Shown piece by piece: positions 1 to 6,234 of a stretch of 10,620 bases of DNA. This DNA is from an uncultured Collinsella sp. (GTDB taxonomy: Bacteria > Actinomycetota > Coriobacteriia > Coriobacteriales > Coriobacteriaceae), in NCBI GenBank assembly GCA_900547125.1, contig URFU01000078.1, positions 1-10,620 on the forward strand, in the 5' to 3' direction. Every line of letters begins with the position of its first letter. Position 1 is the stretch's first letter. The notes beneath the pieces were generated by a model that had not been told where the DNA came from, ran no database searches, and worked only from the letters and a program-made list of their open reading frames with translations. The translations under genes and the position numbers were made by a program.

Positions 1-1365
1 TCCGGTAAGAGCCACATCTACAAAGAGGTCTCGCCCTACGCCATTTTGCTTTCGGGCGGCCAGACCACCACGGCCAACCTGTTCGGCCGTATGAACTCCA
101 TGCGCGCCGACCGCGTGGGCCTGGTGGGACACTGGGACTGTGTGACGTTTGACGAGGTCGCCGGCATGCGGTTTAAGGACACCAACGCCGTGCAGATCAT
201 GAAGGACTACATGGCGAGTGGCAGTTACGCACGCGGCCGCGACCAGATTAACGCCGACGCCTCCATGGTCTTCGAGGGCAACATCAACGATACCGTGCAA
301 AACGTCCTTAAGACCACGCACCTGTTTGATCCGTTCCCGCCGGAGTTTAACAACGATTCGGCCTTCTTCGACCGTATCCACTATTACCTGCCGGGCTGGG
401 AAATTCCCAAGATGCGCTCGAGCCTGCTGACCGGGCATTATGGCCTGATCACCGACTGCCTGTCGGAGTTTTGCAAGGAGATGCGTCGCAAGGACTTTAC
501 GCATCATATCGACCGGTATTTCCGCTTTAACAGCGACTTTAACAAGCGTGACGAGATCGCCGTGCGCAAGACCTTTAGCGGCCTGGCCAAGCTGCTGTTC
601 CCCGACGAGGCTATGGACAAGGACGACGTGCGCTGGCTGCTGGACTACGCCATCGAGGGCCGTCGCCGTGTAAAGGAGCAGCTCAAGATTATGGCGGGCG
701 TCGAGTTTATCGACGTCAACCTGGGTTATATGGATGCCGACAACCCGCAGGACGTTCACGTGGTGCGCGTGCCCGAGCAGACCGAGGACACGCTGATTCC
801 CGACGGGCCGCTGCTGTCCGGCCACGTATTTGGCGTGGGCAGGTCGCAGGGCGGCGAGGTTGCCGTGTACAAGCTGGAGAACAAGGCCGTTGCCGGCGAG
901 TGCAAGTTTAAGTACGAGGGCGTGGCCTTTAACAAGCCGGTGCGCGATACGCTGGAAGCCGCGTTCGACAACTTTGTGAACCTGGCGAACCGCGTGGCGC
1001 CGGGCATGCACATTGGCTCCAAGGTTTTCCTGCTGGTGTACTACGTCTTGCAGAGCTAGGGACTGTCCGAGGAAGTTTCGCTCGCCGAGTTTGTGGGACT
1101 TTGCTCTGCCGCGTGCAACCGCCCGGTGATGCCTGCGCTGGCGATTCCGGGAATCTTGCGCATGTCGGGCTCTATGGACGAGATCCGCGGGCTCGAGGAC
1201 ATTATGCGCGTGGCCAAAAACGCCGGCGCCAAGCGCGTGATTTTGCCGCTGAGTGCCATTGCGGGCCTGCAGAGCGTTTCGTCCGAGATTATCTCGGGCC
1301 TGAGCCCGGTGTTCTACATGGATGGCGACCCGGTTGACGCTGCGAAAAAGGCTCTGGATCTGTAG
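1..1365 (+). pseudogene. brxL: BREX Lon-like protease/ATPase BrxL, 5'-partial, interrupted by an in-frame TAG
   Basis: BrxL is the Lon-related AAA+ ATPase of BREX phage-defence systems; it is a DNA-binding hexamer-forming protein required for phage exclusion in type 1 BREX. The window opens inside the Walker A loop (SGKS, window codons 1-4), so the N-terminal domain is missing. Next come the BrxL-typical stretch LLSGGQTTTANLF, a Walker B-like DCVTFDEVAG, EGNIND (sensor 1 position), the arginine-rich DRIHYYLPGWEIPKM and FSGLAKLLFPDE. A C-terminal Lon-protease-like fold follows (NRVAPGMHIG, then RPVMPALAIPG and AKRVILPLS). Codon 353 is TAG (1057-1059), but the same frame continues for 101 more residues that complete the Lon-like domain and stop at TAG 1363-1365. 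The amber sits just before the loop that carries the catalytic Ser in true Lon domains. No ribosome binding site or good start follows it, so reinitiation is unlikely. The family call is firm. Whether the gene is dead or read through cannot be told from the sequence. Confidence 0.88.
1057..1059 (+). other. In-frame amber codon within brxL
   Basis: TAG lies between AGC (Ser) and GGA (Gly), in the reading frame of brxL. Conserved BrxL sequence flanks it without any length anomaly that I can see. A single C-to-T transition from CAG (Gln) would produce it. The base after the codon is G, which is not the C usually associated with leaky UAG readthrough. The codon is the first three bases of TAGGGACTGT, a 10-mer found again in the hairpin repeat at 3086-3095. 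Confidence 0.85.
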
Positions 1366-1425
1366 GAGTGCGGGCGAGCGGGCTTGCGTGCGCGTGGGCC
1401 CGCGGGCGTGTTGGCGTGTTCGGGT

Positions 1426-1432
1426 AGGGAGG
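1426..1432 (+). promoter_or_regulatory. Ribosome binding site of the 454-residue gene
   Basis: AGGGAGG stands 7 bases before the ATG at 1440 and fixes that start. The 74-base gap after brxL also holds the 10-base palindrome GCCCGCGGGC (1398-1407). GCGGGC (1378-1383) could instead pair with GCCCGC (1398-1403). Neither is followed by a T run, so there is no clear terminator separating brxL from this gene. Confidence 0.7.
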
Positions 1433-1439
1433 CCTTGCC

Positions 1440-2804
1440 ATGGCGGGCGAGCGTTCTGTTGGCGAGTTGCTCGACGAGCTGTTTGGCTTTGGATCGGCAG
1501 CCAAGCGCCAGGCGGCGCTTGAGCAGTACGATCGCGGGGGGTTGGTGCGAAAGGTGCGCTCCCGTGAGCTGCTGGGCGTGCTTAGGGGCATCGAGACCGC
1601 CGAGCACGCTGCACGCGAGTCTGCCGTGCGGGCTGTTGACGGGTATATCCGTCGTGTTGAGGGCGCTGCGCTTGCACACGCTCGCAAGCAGACGGGCATT
1701 GTTGGTCCGCTGCGTATGGAGCGTCGCTATGCTGCCTTTTTGCGTATGGAGGACAAGGCCGAGCTGCTGGCCCGTTTGGAGCAGACGCTTGCGTTTATCG
1801 AGGTAAAGCTGCGCGCCAATACGGCGGACAGGGTTCGTGCGGCGTACGATGCTGCGGGGGCTATGGTGCTGCAGGGCGTGGCGCGTCTGAGTGACGTGCG
1901 CGTTGTGGATGCCGTGCCTTTGGATGCCGACCTGCTGTGTACGCAGCTGGAGCAGATGCGCTGCGCCGCCGACGCGACGGACCTTGCGGGTATGATTACA
2001 GCGACGTTTGAGTCTGAGCTGAGTGCGACAGGCCCGCAGCGCGCTGACGGGTTTACGGGCGATTTGGCTGGCGATGTAGCTGATGACGTGGCGTTGGAGC
2101 GTGAACTTACCAACGTGCGCGGCGCTGCGCAGCGAGCGCGCTTGGCGGCGCAGGCGTATCGGGCCGAGCGCGCCGCCCGCGTTGCGGGGAGCATGGTGGA
2201 GCCGGTATCGTTGCCCGAGCCTGCGTGCGTTGCGATCGAGACGGCGTGCGATGCCGGGGAGCTTTCCGAGTTGCTCGCTCAGGTTAAGAAGTCGTTTGAG
2301 ACCTACCGTCGTGTTGTTGCCGACGGCGGGTTGTTCTGCGCGTTTGGCACGGGCTCGCCGCACGGCATTTGTTGTGGCACGAGCTATTTGGACTACGATT
2401 CTCGGCTTGATGAGGACGTGCTGGTGGGCGAGTACGATGGTGCAACCAGGCGTACTGTTCGGCGTGAGGTTGCGATTCCCGAGCTGGTGGATGAGGCTTC
2501 TGACGAGGGCGGCGATTCGCTCAAGGTTGCCGTGGCGCGCATGTGCGAGTTTAACGGGCGTCGCTACGATGGTGTGCTGGATGAGGATCCTGCGCGCCAT
2601 GTGAATGCGTTTTGGTATGGACTCAAAAAGCTCAGCCAGTATTGCGAGGCCGCCGTGCGTGTGGATGAGCGTGCTTGGGATTGCTTTATCGATAAGGTGC
2701 AGTTCGCCTACGATGAGCCCGTGGGGCGTTTTGCTGCGCAGATGGACGACAAGCAGGCGGCGGCTTTTGTTGCTGCCGTGGATGAGCTTGGTGCTGCTGA
2801 GTAG
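1440..2804 (+). CDS. Unrecognised 454-residue protein downstream of brxL
   Basis: I do not recognise this protein. It starts at ATG 1440 after a good AGGGAGG and ends at TAG. Residues 1-290 look almost wholly helical and charged, rich in Ala, Arg, Glu and Leu, with stretches such as LLARLEQTLAFIEVKL that could form coiled coil. Residues 291-454 look more globular and begin with an unusual Cys/His cluster (C300, H308, C311, C312, within FCAFGTGSPHGICCG) that could bind a metal. There is no signal peptide, membrane segment, Walker motif or obvious nuclease motif. Codons end in T more often than in the antiporter, flippase or permease genes (many GTT, GAT, CGT), which hints at a different history. 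It follows brxL by 74 bases and precedes the next gene by 28, so it may be a BREX accessory or simply a passenger. A real coding gene is very likely; its function is unknown. Confidence 0.82.
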   Translation: MAGERSVGELLDELFGFGSAAKRQAALEQYDRGGLVRKVRSRELLGVLRGIETAEHAARESAVRAVDGYIRRVEGAALAHARKQTGIVGPLRMERRYAAFLRMEDKAELLARLEQTLAFIEVKLRANTADRVRAAYDAAGAMVLQGVARLSDVRVVDAVPLDADLLCTQLEQMRCAADATDLAGMITATFESELSATGPQRADGFTGDLAGDVADDVALERELTNVRGAAQRARLAAQAYRAERAARVAGSMVEPVSLPEPACVAIETACDAGELSELLAQVKKSFETYRRVVADGGLFCAFGTGSPHGICCGTSYLDYDSRLDEDVLVGEYDGATRRTVRREVAIPELVDEASDEGGDSLKVAVARMCEFNGRRYDGVLDEDPARHVNAFWYGLKKLSQYCEAAVRVDERAWDCFIDKVQFAYDEPVGRFAAQMDDKQAAAFVAAVDELGAAE

Positions 2805-2819
2805 GGGTCCTGGCCTGGT

Positions 2820-2825
2820 AGGAGG
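2820..2825 (+). promoter_or_regulatory. Strong ribosome binding site of the 68-residue gene
   Basis: A perfect AGGAGG lies 7 bases before ATG 2833. It selects this start over an upstream in-frame start near 2605 that would run antiparallel in sense to nothing useful: that longer frame overlaps the 454-residue gene in another frame and has no such site. Confidence 0.75.
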
Positions 2826-2832
2826 TTTCACC

Positions 2833-3039
2833 ATGGAGATCGACGTTGATGTAGATCAACTGCGCGAGAGCCTGCTCGACCGCGCGGGGTCTGCGGAGGG
2901 CGTGGGCTTTCCGGCCGCCATGCTTGACGTGATGGATATCGAGGACGAGTCGCCCCAAGAGCTCCTAGCCCGAGCCGAACGCGAAGGCCTCGACCTCCGT
3001 GTCTTCGCCACAGGCGACGATACGGACGACGGCTGGTAG
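2833..3039 (+). CDS. Small acidic protein (68 residues), function unknown
   Basis: The predicted product begins MEIDVDVDQLRESLLDRAG and ends FATGDDTDDGW. It is strongly acidic, with about a quarter Asp and Glu, and has no Cys and no membrane segment. Two likely helices (around residues 9-18 and 43-52, the second reading PQELLARAEREG) suggest a small folded or partner-binding protein. The start is set by an AGGAGG 7 bases upstream. It begins 28 bases after the stop of the 454-residue gene on the same strand, so the two are probably cotranscribed. The stop TAG is followed two codons later by another in-frame TAG. Small acidic partners occur as antitoxins, anti-restriction factors and assembly chaperones, but nothing here identifies one of these roles. 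I do not recognise the family. Confidence 0.72.
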   Translation: MEIDVDVDQLRESLLDRAGSAEGVGFPAAMLDVMDIEDESPQELLARAEREGLDLRVFATGDDTDDGW

Positions 3040-3069
3040 CCATAGCCACCCCTCAACCTTATCCCCTCA

Positions 3070-3142
3070 ATAACTTGCGGTGAAATAGGGACTGTTTAGG
3101 CTGCTAGAAGGCCTATTCAGTCCCTATTTCACCGCAAGTTAT
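3070..3142. repeat. Long hairpin repeat element between convergent genes
   Basis: The arms 3070-3094 and 3118-3142 are perfect 25-base inverted repeats. After a 2x2 mismatch the stem resumes with TAGGC (3097-3101) against GCCTA (3111-3115). The whole 73 bases folds into one hairpin with a tip loop of about 9 bases. It lies between the 68-residue gene (stop at 3039) and the leftward antiporter (stop at 3155), where a bidirectional terminator would be useful. Neither side has a T tract, so it is not a classical intrinsic terminator. The TAGGGAC core recurs at 1057-1063 and 9602-9608, which points to a dispersed REP- or MITE-like family. Confidence 0.85.
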
Positions 3143-3154
3143 GGGTGGGGATGG

Positions 3155-4756
3155 CTACGACGCTAGCGTGGCAATGACGGCTTCGTCGCCGGCGTATATG
3201 AGGGTGTTGCCGTCGGGGATGATGGTTTGGCCGTCGCGTTTGAGCATCACGACGATAAAGGGGTGCTTGCCTTGCGGCACATCGCGCAGGCGCAGTCCTG
3301 CCAGGCGACCGTGGGGCGTCACGGTGACCTCACGCAGCGTAACCTCGGCACGCTCTTCAAACGTTGGCGCGGCCATCACCAGAAGGTCCCCTTCTTCAAT
3401 TACGGTGTCGCCGTTGGGCAGCACCGGGTGAGCACCGTCGCGCAGCACCAGGACCACGAGCATGTCGGCGACGCTGCCAATATCGGCGAGCGACCGACCG
3501 GCAAACGGATGTCCCGCGCCCACCTTGAGCTTAACGAACGACATGCCGTCCTCGTCGCGGTAGTCGTTAAACGTACGGCGCACGTCGCCTTCCGCGTCGA
3601 TCATGTCGAGCTTTTTCGCCACCGCCGGTAGCAGCGATCCCTGCACCACAATGCTCGACACGGCAATCACAAACACCAGGTCAAACAGGGCGTGACCGCC
3701 GGGAACGCCGGCCACCACAGCAAAGAGGCTAAAGACGACCGAAGCCGCGCCGCGCAGGCCCGCCCAGCTTACGAGTGCGACCTGGCGAGGATTGGTTTTA
3801 AAGGGCGCCAGCAGCATGCCCACGGCGACGGGGCGGCTCACGAAGAGCATAAACGCCATGAGCGCCAGGCCCGGTAGCAGCATTTGCGGCAGGCGTGCGG
3901 GCGTGACGAGCAGGCCCAGCAAAAAGAAGATGGTCATCTCGGCCATCTCGGTAAGGGTGTCAAAAAAGTGCGCCATCTCGACCTTGCCGGTGATATCGCT
4001 CGCACCCAGCACAATGCCAGCCAGGTATACGGCCAAAAAGCCGTTGCCGCCCAGGTAGCTCGGCAGCGCGTAGGCAACGATCGCCACAGCGAACAAAAAG
4101 ATGGTCTGCGCGCCCTCGGCCGTTGCGGGCGCGCGTTCAATCAGGCGGCTGGATGTCCAGCCGATGGCAAGGCCCAGTCCCACGCCCAGGATGATCTGCT
4201 TGGCCAACAGCACGGGAATGTCGATGTCGCCGCCCGCCGCGAGGGTCGCGAGCACCGCGGTAAGCATGTAGGCGACGGGGTCGTTGGAGCCCGATTCGAC
4301 CTCGAGCAGCGAGTCAGTCCCGCCCTTTAGCGAAAGGTTGTGCTCGCGCAGCACGCTAAAGACGCTCGCCGCATCGGTCGATGCCACGACCGAGCCCAGC
4401 AGCAGGCCGCCGATCCAGTCGAAGCCTAGTGCAAAATGCGCAAAGACGCCCGTGATGCCGGCGGTGGCGATAACGCCGAGCGTGCTCAGCAGTACCGCGG
4501 GCGCGGCGACGGGCTTGGCGCGGTCGATGTTGGTGTTAAAGCCGCCGTAGAACATGATGAACAGCAGCGCCGTACTGCAGACGGTTTCGGTAAGCGTGTA
4601 GTCGCTAAAGTCGATGTGCGCCGGCCCGTTAACGCCCAGCAGCATGCCGAGCGCGATAAAGATGAGCAGGGTGGGGAAGGGGAGCTTTTTGCCGACGGGT
4701 TTGATGGTCAGACACAAAATGATGACGAGGCCGATAAAGAGAAGTATCTGGTTCAT
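3155..4756 (-). CDS. CPA1-family potassium(sodium)/proton antiporter with two RCK_C domains
   Basis: This is a 533-residue membrane antiporter of the NhaP/CvrA type, exchanging K+ or Na+ for H+ across the cytoplasmic membrane. Residues 1-385 hold about 12 hydrophobic segments. Conserved CPA1 features are STDAA (126-130), ESGSNDP (154-160, with the N158-D159 pair at the ion site) and WAGLRGAAS (331-339). Two TrkA-C (RCK_C) regulatory domains follow, at about 405-470 and 473-533, in the cytoplasm, where they would sense nucleotide or ions. Length fits antiporters annotated as potassium/proton antiporters. The ATG start is preceded by AGGAG, but at 12 bases, a long spacing. The gene is alone on its strand, convergent with the BREX-side genes and divergent from the metallophosphoesterase. 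Substrate preference (K+ or Na+) cannot be decided from sequence, and I give no symbol for that reason. Confidence 0.92.
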   Translation of the reverse strand: MNQILLFIGLVIILCLTIKPVGKKLPFPTLLIFIALGMLLGVNGPAHIDFSDYTLTETVCSTALLFIMFYGGFNTNIDRAKPVAAPAVLLSTLGVIATAGITGVFAHFALGFDWIGGLLLGSVVASTDAASVFSVLREHNLSLKGGTDSLLEVESGSNDPVAYMLTAVLATLAAGGDIDIPVLLAKQIILGVGLGLAIGWTSSRLIERAPATAEGAQTIFLFAVAIVAYALPSYLGGNGFLAVYLAGIVLGASDITGKVEMAHFFDTLTEMAEMTIFFLLGLLVTPARLPQMLLPGLALMAFMLFVSRPVAVGMLLAPFKTNPRQVALVSWAGLRGAASVVFSLFAVVAGVPGGHALFDLVFVIAVSSIVVQGSLLPAVAKKLDMIDAEGDVRRTFNDYRDEDGMSFVKLKVGAGHPFAGRSLADIGSVADMLVVLVLRDGAHPVLPNGDTVIEEGDLLVMAAPTFEERAEVTLREVTVTPHGRLAGLRLRDVPQGKHPFIVVMLKRDGQTIIPDGNTLIYAGDEAVIATLAS

Positions 4757-4972
4757 GGATAGTGTCCGCTCCTGGGTGGTTGGCGTGGCACGGTCAGTTG
4801 TCTGCGGTTATTTGTACCCAAAGATGGTGGGTTTATGGGGCCGAGCCGCGGGCGTTCGCATTATCGACACGAGGCGGGGGCGCGGGCGGTGCTGGTTGGG
4901 GCGTTGGTGCTGGTGGCGCGGTGTTTTCGGGGCGTGCGGGCAGCCGCTTGTGACCGTTGGCAGCGGTGGCAC

Positions 4973-5001
4973 TTTCCAGCTTTATTGCAACGGAGTACAA
5001 T
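4973..5001 (+). promoter_or_regulatory. Sigma-70-type promoter of the metallophosphoesterase gene
   Basis: TACAAT (4996-5001) is a good -10 box. TTTCCA (4973-4978) stands exactly 17 bases upstream and matches four of six -35 positions. Transcription would begin near 5008, giving a leader of about 70 bases before ATG 5077. Confidence 0.5.
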
Positions 5002-5012
5002 GGGTAACGTTT

Positions 5013-5030
5013 AAGTTCAACTTGAAGTTT
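5013..5030. promoter_or_regulatory. Overlapping inverted repeats at the transcription start (operator candidate)
   Basis: The sequence reads AAGTT-C-AACTT-G-AAGTT (5013-5029), so each neighbouring pair of pentamers is an inverted repeat and the outer two are direct repeats. It lies just downstream of the -10 box, where a bound repressor would block initiation. This is a pattern observation; the regulator is unknown. Confidence 0.35.
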
Positions 5031-5061
5031 TAGTCGTGGCATCGGGCTTCGGCCGTAATGC

Positions 5062-5070
5062 AGGGAAAGG
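5062..5070 (+). promoter_or_regulatory. Ribosome binding site fixing the metallophosphoesterase start
   Basis: AGGGAAAGG ends 6 bases before ATG 5077. This supports translation beginning upstream of the in-frame TAG at 5140, and not at the later GTG 5173 or ATG 5185, neither of which has a comparable site. Confidence 0.65.
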
Positions 5071-5076
5071 CGTTCC

Positions 5077-5916
5077 ATGGCGATCTATGTGACATCTGAT
5101 GCTCACGGGCACGTGCGCGCGCTGGACGAGGCCCTTTCCTAGATCTCGCTGACGTCCGACGACACGCTGTATGTGCTGGGCGACATGATCGACCGTGGCC
5201 CCGATCCGGTCGGCGTCATCAACTTGGTGCGGTCGCTGCCCAACGCTCGCGTGCTTAAGGGCAACCACGAGCAGATTATGCTCGACGCGATCATTGGCCA
5301 GGACCCGCTCGATGCCGAGACCTGGGACATCAACGGCGGTTGGACCACGCGCCGGCAGCTCAACGAAATGGAATTTGAGGCATACGAGGAGCTGGTGCGC
5401 TGGGCTGCTGCCCTGCCGCTGTATGCGGTGGCCGAGACTGCCGAGCGGCCGTACCTGCTGGTGCACGCCGGCATTCAGGCCGAGGCGGCGCGTGCGTTTT
5501 TGCTTGAGCATGGTGTCGATTGCGGCGACGGCAGGGGAGCGGTCGATGTCGATAACGAGCTTCTGCAGCAAATGCTCGCCGTGCAGTCGTCCGATGACTT
5601 GCTGTGGATTCGTCACGGCTACTGGGATGCTCCGACGGGACTGCTTTCTGCCGAGGGCAAGGGCCCGGTCGTGGTGAGCGGCCACACGCCCACGGTGTCG
5701 CTGGGGCGTTATTGCGAGGTTGGCGGCCTGGCAGGGCTCGATGAGGAGTCGGGCCGCGGGCGGATGGTGCGCTTGGGTGGCGAGGGTACCGCCGGCGTGC
5801 CCGATCGCATCGATATCGACTGCGCGGCGGCCACCGGTTCCGAGTTCGGCCGCGTTGGCATCCTGCGCCTGGACGACGGGGCGGAGTTTTATGCGAACAT
5901 CAGCCCGGGCGAATAA
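5077..5916 (+). pseudogene. Calcineurin-like metallophosphoesterase (PP2A/Ap4A-hydrolase-like), interrupted by an in-frame TAG
   Basis: The full frame from ATG 5077 to TAA 5914-5916 is 279 codons plus stop, normal for single-domain metallophosphoesterases of the Ser/Thr phosphatase and diadenosine tetraphosphatase group. All metal-binding motifs are present: SDAHGH (D8, H10), GDMIDRG (35-41), GNHE (62-65), VHAG (129-132) and GHTP (202-205). Codon 22 is TAG (5140-5142), in DEALS-stop-ISLTSDD; CAG (Gln) would fit there. Initiating after the stop (GTG codon 33 or M37) would lose the first motif, so a restart product should be inactive. A promoter and a good ribosome binding site precede the true start. 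The gene stands alone between divergent and convergent neighbours. Substrate (phosphoprotein or dinucleotide) is undetermined. The family call is sure; whether it is a fresh pseudogene or read through is open. Confidence 0.87.
5140..5142 (+). other. In-frame amber codon within the metallophosphoesterase gene
   Basis: TAG stands between TCC (Ser21) and ATC (Ile23). The motif SDAHGH upstream and GDMIDRG downstream are in the same frame at the spacing usual for the family, so no bases are lost or gained. CAG to TAG explains it with one transition. Confidence 0.85.
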
Positions 5917-5931
5917 TCGCTGCAAAGGGTA

Positions 5932-6002
5932 GCTAATTTGGGACGGGGCCTTTTTGACTACTTTTGCCCTTCTGCCCGCTAATTGATTTTTCTGGGACGG
6001 GG
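5932..6002. repeat. Two imperfect GCTAATT...TGGGACGGGG repeats
   Basis: GCTAATT is followed directly by TGGGACGGGG at 5932-5948. At 5978-6002 the same two words recur separated by eight T-rich bases. GCTAATT appears a third time at 6230-6236, at the flippase stop codon. The second unit runs into GATTA-AA-TAATC (about 6002-6013), a short dyad. The units resemble short dispersed intergenic repeats. Confidence 0.55.
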
Positions 6003-6030
6003 ATTAAATAATCATTTGGCCGCCCGCTGG

Positions 6031-6153
6031 CTAAGTGAGTAGACTTTTTTGGAAATGCCGAGCACTCAACATGTTCGCCTCAAAAAAACCGCAGGTCACA
6101 GACTTGTGCTTTGTCGGTGTGGTCGGGGATTCGGTAAAAGTCTACTCACTTAG
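6031..6153. mobile_element. MITE-like element with perfect 18-base terminal inverted repeats
   Basis: CTAAGTGAGTAGACTTTT (6031-6048) and its exact reverse complement (6136-6153) bound an 87-base interior without an ORF. The interior has weak secondary pairing only. The total of 123 bases and the noncoding interior suit a miniature inverted-repeat element or a REPIN-like repeat. No clear target duplication was seen outside the arms. A hairpin with a large loop acting as an RNA element or transcription end is the alternative. Confidence 0.6.
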
Positions 6154-6234
6154 TTTTGCGTGATGCATATTGTCCGCAACGAGACCCCGGCCGGGGTGAT
6201 TCCATCGCAAATTCCGGTGACCGGGGGCAGCTAA

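Larger units (their letters stand above)
4757..5076. other. 320-base divergent intergenic region
   Basis: It lies between the leftward antiporter and the rightward metallophosphoesterase. The left half carries the antiporter ribosome binding site (AGGAG on the minus strand, 4773-4769) and a small inverted repeat ACCCA/TGGGT (around 4817-4833). The middle (about 4860-4950) is G+T-rich with no ORF that I believe. The right part carries a promoter and operator-like repeats described separately. No RNA gene was recognised. Confidence 0.6.
5917..6234. other. 318-base repeat-rich gap between convergent genes
   Basis: It separates the metallophosphoesterase from the leftward flippase and contains no believable ORF. 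It holds two GCTAATT/TGGGACGGGG units, a MITE-like inverted repeat, and near the flippase end two short palindromes: ACCCCGGCCGGGGT (6184-6197, perfect) and CCGGT-G-ACCGG (6214-6224). The last two could end flippase transcription, although no T run follows them on the minus strand. Confidence 0.6.

Noticed and set aside
1384..1806. Continuation of the brxL frame past its terminal TAG
   Set aside because: It overlaps the 454-residue gene in a different frame and encodes Cys/Trp/Arg-rich nonsense; useful only as an argument against general reading of TAG as sense.
2605..2832. Longer upstream version of the small acidic gene
   Set aside because: It would overlap the 454-residue gene by 200 bases in another frame. 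The AGGAGG before ATG 2833 fits the short form.
1314..2834. 506-codon open frame on the minus strand opposite the 454-residue gene
   Set aside because: It is the mirror of a GC-rich gene. The product is low-complexity, rich in Arg, His and Leu, with no ribosome binding site, while the plus-strand gene has one.
1..3039. Full reassignment of TAG to glutamine, as in some gut phages
   Set aside because: Five genes here end naturally in TAG with no in-frame backup near by, and every gene is host-like; partial suppression or mutation is more economical.
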